Origin: Bacillota bacterium
GTDB lineage: Bacteria; Bacillota; Clostridia; DSM-8532
Direction of reading: 5' to 3'
Length of the DNA: 9,488 nt
NCBI GenBank assembly: GCA_023459915.1
Contig: JAEWSN010000205.1
Span: 1 to 9,488 of the forward strand
Positions 6,745 to 9,488 of the stretch are shown one piece after another. The position numbers were made by a program, and so were the translations under genes. The notes beneath the pieces are model-generated. The model was not told the DNA's origin. It ran no database searches and was given only the letters and a program-made list of their open reading frames with translations. Each line of letters starts with the position of its first letter. Within the stretch, counting starts at the first letter, position 1.

Positions 6745-7671
6745 ATGAACCTCCCTCCCAACGTGCTGCTGGTCGGTTTGGGTGCCATCGGCACCACCTA
6801 TGCCGACCGGCTGCAGCAGGCACTTCCGGATTCCTTTCATGTCCTGGTCGACGAATCCCGCAAAGCACGCTATGAAAACGCTGGCGTATGGCTCAACGGC
6901 GACTCGCTCCGCCTGTCCCACATCACGCCCGATGATGATCTCGAACCGGCCGATCTCATCCTGGTCGCGGTAAAACAGCACCATCTGGCCAGCGCCATGG
7001 CGCTGATGCGTCCGTTTGTCGGCGAGCAGACCGCCATCCTCTCATTGCTCAATGGCATCACCAGCGAGGAAATCCTCGCGGAAGCCTTTCCGGAAGCCAC
7101 CATCCTGCACGGTTTCTGTGTGGGGACCGACGCGGTACGCGAAGGCACACGCACCACCTTCAGCAAGCTGGGCCGCATCGTGTTCGGCGAAAAAGACCAG
7201 CCCGTGCCCTCGGAAACCGTGCTGGCGGTCTGCCGCCTGTTCGAGCTGGCGGACATCCCCTGCGAGGTGCCCGAAGACATTCTGCACGCACAGTGGTGGA
7301 AATTCATGATGAACGTGGGCGTGAACCAGGTGTCCGCCATCACCGGCGCCACCTATGGCGCGTTCTGCACCAACCCGCACATCCGGTCCCTGATGACCAT
7401 GGCCTGTCTGGAGGTGGCCGCGCTGGCGCCTTTGGAGGGAGTTTCCCTGTCAGAGGACGCCATTGGGGAATACTTTGGCATTTTTGCCACGCTGGACGCG
7501 GACGGCAAGACCTCCATGCTTCAGGATGTGCTGGCCGGGCGCCCCACCGAAGTGGACCTGTTTTCCGGCACCGTGTCCGCCCTCGGGAAAAAGCACGGGA
7601 TCCCCACGCCGGTCAACGACATGCTCCACCATCTCATCCGGTTTCGGGAAAAACAGACCAGGCCGGACTGA
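6745..7671 (+). CDS. panE: 2-dehydropantoate 2-reductase (ketopantoate reductase family)
   Basis: 308 aa, normal length for the PanE/ApbA family, which reduces 2-dehydropantoate to pantoate with NADPH in the pathway to pantothenate and CoA. The N-terminal Rossmann domain starts VLLVGLGAIG (nucleotide-binding GxGAxG, about 11-16). Further family signatures are VAVKQ (Lys77) and LLNGI (Asn103). The helical C-terminal domain has WWKFMMNVGVN with Lys186, Asn190 and Asn194, at the same spacing as E. coli Lys176, Asn180 and Asn184. Ser257 and Glu269 (in RPTEVDLFSG) match E. coli Ser244 and Glu256. The closing motif GIPTPVNDML is typical. Start ATG 6745 has AAGGAGA 5 nt upstream; the open frame extends to 6541 but would cross the terminator and promoter. 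No other pan genes are nearby. Paralogs acting on other 2-keto acids exist, so the family is certain and the exact substrate likely but not proven. Confidence 0.9.
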   Translation: MNLPPNVLLVGLGAIGTTYADRLQQALPDSFHVLVDESRKARYENAGVWLNGDSLRLSHITPDDDLEPADLILVAVKQHHLASAMALMRPFVGEQTAILSLLNGITSEEILAEAFPEATILHGFCVGTDAVREGTRTTFSKLGRIVFGEKDQPVPSETVLAVCRLFELADIPCEVPEDILHAQWWKFMMNVGVNQVSAITGATYGAFCTNPHIRSLMTMACLEVAALAPLEGVSLSEDAIGEYFGIFATLDADGKTSMLQDVLAGRPTEVDLFSGTVSALGKKHGIPTPVNDMLHHLIRFREKQTRPD

Positions 7672-7705
7672 CCCACAGACCGGCAGAACCGCGCGCGCGG
7701 GCAGC
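7672..7705. other. Convergent panE / PHP gap
   Basis: 34 nt containing a GC-rich palindromic run CCGCGCGCGCGG. No T-tract follows on either strand, so I do not call it a terminator. The convergent transcripts may overlap or stop by another means. Confidence 0.4.
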
Positions 7706-8419
7706 TTATGCCTGCTTGAGCCAGGACAGCAGCCGTTCCGCGGACACGTTGGCCACCAGTGCTTCCGGCACCCCGTAGGCTTCCACCAGCGGCAGCGCCC
7801 CGGTGAAATTGCCGACGTCCTCGTGAAAATGCGCGTCGCTGTCAAGAAGGATACGCGCGCCATATCGGACGGCATGTTCCAACAGCTCCTCGTAGTTCTC
7901 CCTGGCGTTGGCGCGAAATGAGGTGGGCATCAGGGAGGAATTGTTCACCTCGAGCAAGGTGCCGGTCTGTGCCGCCACCTTCGCGACCGTTTCCAGATCG
8001 AGCGGCATCCGGCTGTCGTCCGGATGTCCCAGCACATGCACCCGGGGGTTGCGCATGGCGGCCACGACGGCCCGTGTATTCTCCTCGCGGGTGCCGCTGC
8101 GGTAGCAGGGGCCATGGAGGCTGGCAATCACCAGATCCAGTTCCCGGAGTACCCGTTCCTCCAAATCCAGTGTCCCGTCAAAATCCAGGATGTTGACCTC
8201 CGCGCCGCGCAGCAGCCGCACGCCGAACAGCTCCCGCGGCAGCACGCGCAGATTCTGAAAATGGAACAGGTGCGCCCCGCCCGGCATCGCCGGCGCGTGA
8301 TCCGTCATGGCAATGAGGGTTAGCCCCCGCGCGCTGGCGGCCCTGGCGCATTCGGTGACCGTGCTGTATGCGTGGCCGCTTGAAACGGTGTGGATGTGAC
8401 AGTCGAGAACCGGCTTCAT
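7706..8419 (-). CDS. PHP-domain metallo-phosphatase (YcdX-like)
   Basis: 237 aa, a single-domain PHP protein close in length to E. coli YcdX (245 aa). The full set of trinuclear metal ligands is visible: HxH (His8, His10), His16, TDH (His41), GAE (Glu74), SLH (His102), GHP (His132) and SDAH (Asp195, His197). Up to His132 the spacing matches YcdX with a one-residue offset. This predicts a cytoplasmic phosphoesterase or phosphatase; no polymerase or other fused domain is present. The start is ATG 8417-8419 with GGGAGG about 4 nt upstream. It lies 53 nt downstream of ribU on the same strand, with no terminator seen between, so it is probably in the FMN-riboswitch transcript. It converges on panE, with 34 nt between the stops and no clear terminator there. 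Histidinol-phosphatase-like or nucleotide phosphatase activity is possible; the substrate is unknown. Confidence 0.9.
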   Translation of the reverse strand: MKPVLDCHIHTVSSGHAYSTVTECARAASARGLTLIAMTDHAPAMPGGAHLFHFQNLRVLPRELFGVRLLRGAEVNILDFDGTLDLEERVLRELDLVIASLHGPCYRSGTREENTRAVVAAMRNPRVHVLGHPDDSRMPLDLETVAKVAAQTGTLLEVNNSSLMPTSFRANARENYEELLEHAVRYGARILLDSDAHFHEDVGNFTGALPLVEAYGVPEALVANVSAERLLSWLKQA

Positions 8420-8472
8420 GTTGCCTCCCTTTGTTGTCGCGTGACGTCATGAGCCTGCCCGTGTGCCTGTCG

Positions 8473-9063
8473 TCACCTCTTGTGCAGCAGCGGGGATACC
8501 CGCTTGTAAATGAGCAGCGTGAGTACGGAGATCACAATCCCCTTGAAGAGATTGAACGGCACAATTCCGTACAGGATGAGGGTCTTGAGATCCGTGATGG
8601 CCGGCAGCGCCGCGGTGCCCATGCCGATGATGGCTTCCATGGGGAAACCCATGACCGACACATACACCGGAATGAGGAACCAGTAGTTCACGGCCGCGCC
8701 AACCACCGCCATCGACACCGTACCCGCCATCATCCCAAGCAGCGCGTGCCGCTTGTCCTTCTTCAGCCGGTAGATGATGCCGGCCGGCACCAGAAACGCC
8801 GTCCCCACGATGAAATTCGCGATCTCCCCCACCCCGCCGGTGGAGGACTTCATCAGGAAATGAATGAGGTTTTTCAGCGCCTCAATCACAATGCCCGCCA
8901 CAGGCCCCAGCGCAAAAGTTCCCAGCAGCACCGGCAATTCACTGACATCGAGCTTCAGAAAGCCCGGGGTGAACGGCACAAGCGTTTCAATGAACATGAG
9001 CCCCGCCGCAAATGCGGACAGGATGCCGATGACGGAGATGGTGCGGGTGTCAATGCGTTTCAT
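8473..9063 (-). CDS. ribU: Riboflavin ECF transporter substrate-binding (S) component
   Basis: 196 aa, a very hydrophobic membrane protein of about six helices and the normal length of RibU. It captures riboflavin and works with a shared energy-coupling module (EcfT plus two ATPases) that is not in this window. Family-like segments are FLKLDVSELPVLLGTFALGP (36-54), with the acidic DxSExP motif, GVGEIANFIVGTAF (77-90), and NYWFLIPVY (126-134). The start is ATG 9061-9063 with AGGAGG (9070-9075) 6 nt upstream. The longer open frame to 9300 would translate the terminator and riboswitch and is rejected. The assignment is strongly supported by the FMN riboswitch in the leader. A PHP phosphatase gene follows 53 nt downstream. 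Confidence 0.95.
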   Translation of the reverse strand: MKRIDTRTISVIGILSAFAAGLMFIETLVPFTPGFLKLDVSELPVLLGTFALGPVAGIVIEALKNLIHFLMKSSTGGVGEIANFIVGTAFLVPAGIIYRLKKDKRHALLGMMAGTVSMAVVGAAVNYWFLIPVYVSVMGFPMEAIIGMGTAALPAITDLKTLILYGIVPFNLFKGIVISVLTLLIYKRVSPLLHKR

Positions 9064-9069
9064 GATGTT

Positions 9070-9075
9070 CCTCCT
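9070..9075 (-). promoter_or_regulatory. ribU ribosome binding site
   Basis: AGGAGG on the minus strand, 6 nt before the ATG at 9061-9063. It settles the ribU start against the upstream in-frame ATG codons. Confidence 0.85.
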
Positions 9076-9123
9076 GCAAGCCTGCGGTCGGCCCTCCCAC
9101 CCGGGAAAAGGCCGCCAAATCGG

Positions 9124-9154
9124 AAAAATGCCCTGAAGACGATTCTTCAGGGCA
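9124..9154 (-). terminator. Rho-independent terminator, expression platform of the FMN riboswitch
   Basis: On the minus strand TGCCCTGAAGA (9154-9144) and TCTTCAGGGCA (9139-9129) form a perfect 11-bp stem with a 4-nt loop (ATCG, 9143-9140), followed by TTTTT (9128-9124). It lies 60 nt before the ribU start. On the opposite strand no T-run follows, so it works in the ribU direction. Its left arm is also complementary to the 5' side of the riboswitch, which makes it the likely FMN-controlled switch. Confidence 0.93.
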
Positions 9155-9195
9155 CTTAAAAACCGACTGGAGCAGACTCGCTTTCGGAAGTCTTC

Positions 9196-9213
9196 CCTCT
9201 TTGCAAAAAGAGG
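9196..9213 (-). other. Small hairpin between FMN aptamer and terminator
   Basis: On the minus strand CCTCTTT, loop TTGC, AAAGAGG form a 7-bp stem starting 7 nt after the aptamer. No T-tract follows, so it is not a terminator. It may act as a spacer, folding element or polymerase pause site. Confidence 0.5.
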
Positions 9214-9219
9214 CGCGGT

Positions 9220-9342
9220 ATTTCTTCTTTCATCCAGACTGTACTGTCGGCCCCGGAATTGAACCGGATCTGCACGCTCGTGCTCGCGGGCTTGCATCAC
9301 TGCTTACCGCCGGTAGGGAATTTCACCCATCCCTGAAGAAAT
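9220..9342 (-). ncRNA. FMN riboswitch (RFN element) aptamer
   Basis: On the minus strand the conserved RFN blocks appear in order: GGGTGAAATTCCCTACCGGC, GGTAAGC, AAGCCCGCGAGC, GATCCGGTTCAATTCCGGGG, CCGACAGTACAGTCTGGATG and AAAGAAG. P1 is ATTTCTTC (9342-9335) paired with GAAGAAAT (9227-9220), 8 bp. P2 is the GGG/CCC around TGAAATT. A variable hairpin GCAC-GAGC-GTGC and the CCGG/CCGG hairpin are also visible. FMN binding should stabilise P1 and let the downstream terminator form, shutting off ribU and probably the PHP gene. Confidence 0.97.
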
Positions 9343-9361
9343 GTCATTCAGTTGTGGAAAA

Positions 9362-9390
9362 AGCATAACACGTTCTGCCGCCTTGCGCAA
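9362..9390 (-). promoter_or_regulatory. Sigma-A-type promoter of the riboswitch-ribU unit
   Basis: On the minus strand TTGCGC (-35, 9390-9385), a 17-nt spacer and TATGCT (-10, 9367-9362) with an upstream TG extension (TGTTATGCT). Transcription would start near 9355, about 13 nt before riboswitch P1. The -35 box begins only 10 nt after the stop codon of the upstream gene. Confidence 0.7.
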
Positions 9391-9400
9391 CCGACCCGGA

Positions 9401-9488
9401 TTAAGCCACTTCGACCGGCGTGTTGTTGCGAATCATGAACAGGATGATGATGGCCGGGATGCCGAAGATGCTCAGGACGGTGTACAGG
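9401..9488 (-). CDS. C-terminal end of an unidentified membrane protein (partial)
   Basis: Only the last 28 codons and a TAA stop are in the window. The peptide begins LYTVLSIFGIPAIIILFMIR and ends NNTPVEVA, meaning one membrane helix and a short polar tail. This resembles the end of a multi-pass transporter, but the family cannot be assigned from so little sequence. No terminator is visible between its stop and the ribU promoter 10 nt away, so readthrough into the riboswitch is possible. Confidence 0.55.
   Translation of the reverse strand, partial: LYTVLSIFGIPAIIILFMIRNNTPVEVA

Noticed and set aside
6497..6748. 83-codon frame that starts in the SLH stop (ATGA) and ends in the panE start (ATGA)
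   Set aside because: Both overlaps look neat, but it has no ribosome binding site, crosses the terminator stem and panE promoter, and has no domain-like composition. Only its last 32 codons are kept as a weak finding.
7689..7700. CCGCGCGCGCGG palindrome between convergent panE and PHP genes as a bidirectional terminator
   Set aside because: No loop-stem geometry with a following T-tract on either strand.
8442..8449. TGACGTCA palindrome between ribU and the PHP gene
   Set aside because: A single 8-bp palindrome with no repeat or flanking promoter elements; likely chance.
8368..9159. 263-codon plus-strand frame opposite ribU
   Set aside because: It is the reverse-strand shadow of a membrane protein gene, rich in His/Arg, with no ribosome binding site.
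9064..9300. N-terminal extension of ribU
   Set aside because: It would translate the terminator and most of the FMN aptamer; ATG 9061-9063 has a strong AGGAGG and gives the normal RibU length.

Overview
The window looks like chromosomal DNA of a GC-rich Gram-positive-type (Firmicutes/Clostridia-like) bacterium. The grounds are strong AGGAGG-type ribosome binding sites, a three-repeat S-layer homology (SLH) protein, an ECF-type riboflavin transporter subunit behind an FMN riboswitch, and a split MacAB-like export system. No mobile element, CRISPR array, rRNA or tRNA was seen. The organism call is an inference.

Layout. (1) 1-368, minus: N-terminal third of peptide chain release factor 1 (prfA), running off the left edge. 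(2) 369-667: divergent intergenic region with a probable extended -10 promoter for prfA. (3) 668-6500, plus: a probable four-gene operon. It encodes a large membrane-fusion/adaptor protein, a MacB/LolD-type ATPase, a MacB/FtsX-type permease that starts inside the ATPase stop codon, and, 56 nt later, a secreted SLH protein with a long uncharacterised C-terminal part. The operon ends at a rho-independent terminator (6554-6582). (4) 6637-7671, plus: a promoter and a ketopantoate reductase (panE family). (5) 7706-9390, minus: a second unit convergent with panE. It has a sigma-A-like promoter, an FMN riboswitch, a terminator, ribU (riboflavin S component) and then a PHP-family metallo-phosphatase. 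(6) 9401-9488, minus: the last 28 residues of an unidentified membrane protein.

How the parts work together. The adaptor, ATPase and permease should form an ATP-driven export or cell-envelope machine, and the SLH protein made from the same transcript would sit in the cell wall. Separately, high FMN should terminate transcription before ribU and its downstream PHP gene.

The most notable observations are: a terminator whose left arm copies the riboswitch P1/J1-2 partner sequence, giving an explicit 10-bp antiterminator; a PHP phosphatase apparently under FMN control; a duplicated lipoyl/barrel architecture plus a five-fold nonapeptide repeat in the adaptor protein; and an SLH protein joined to a MacAB-like operon. 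None of these amounts to a clearly new system on sequence reading alone.
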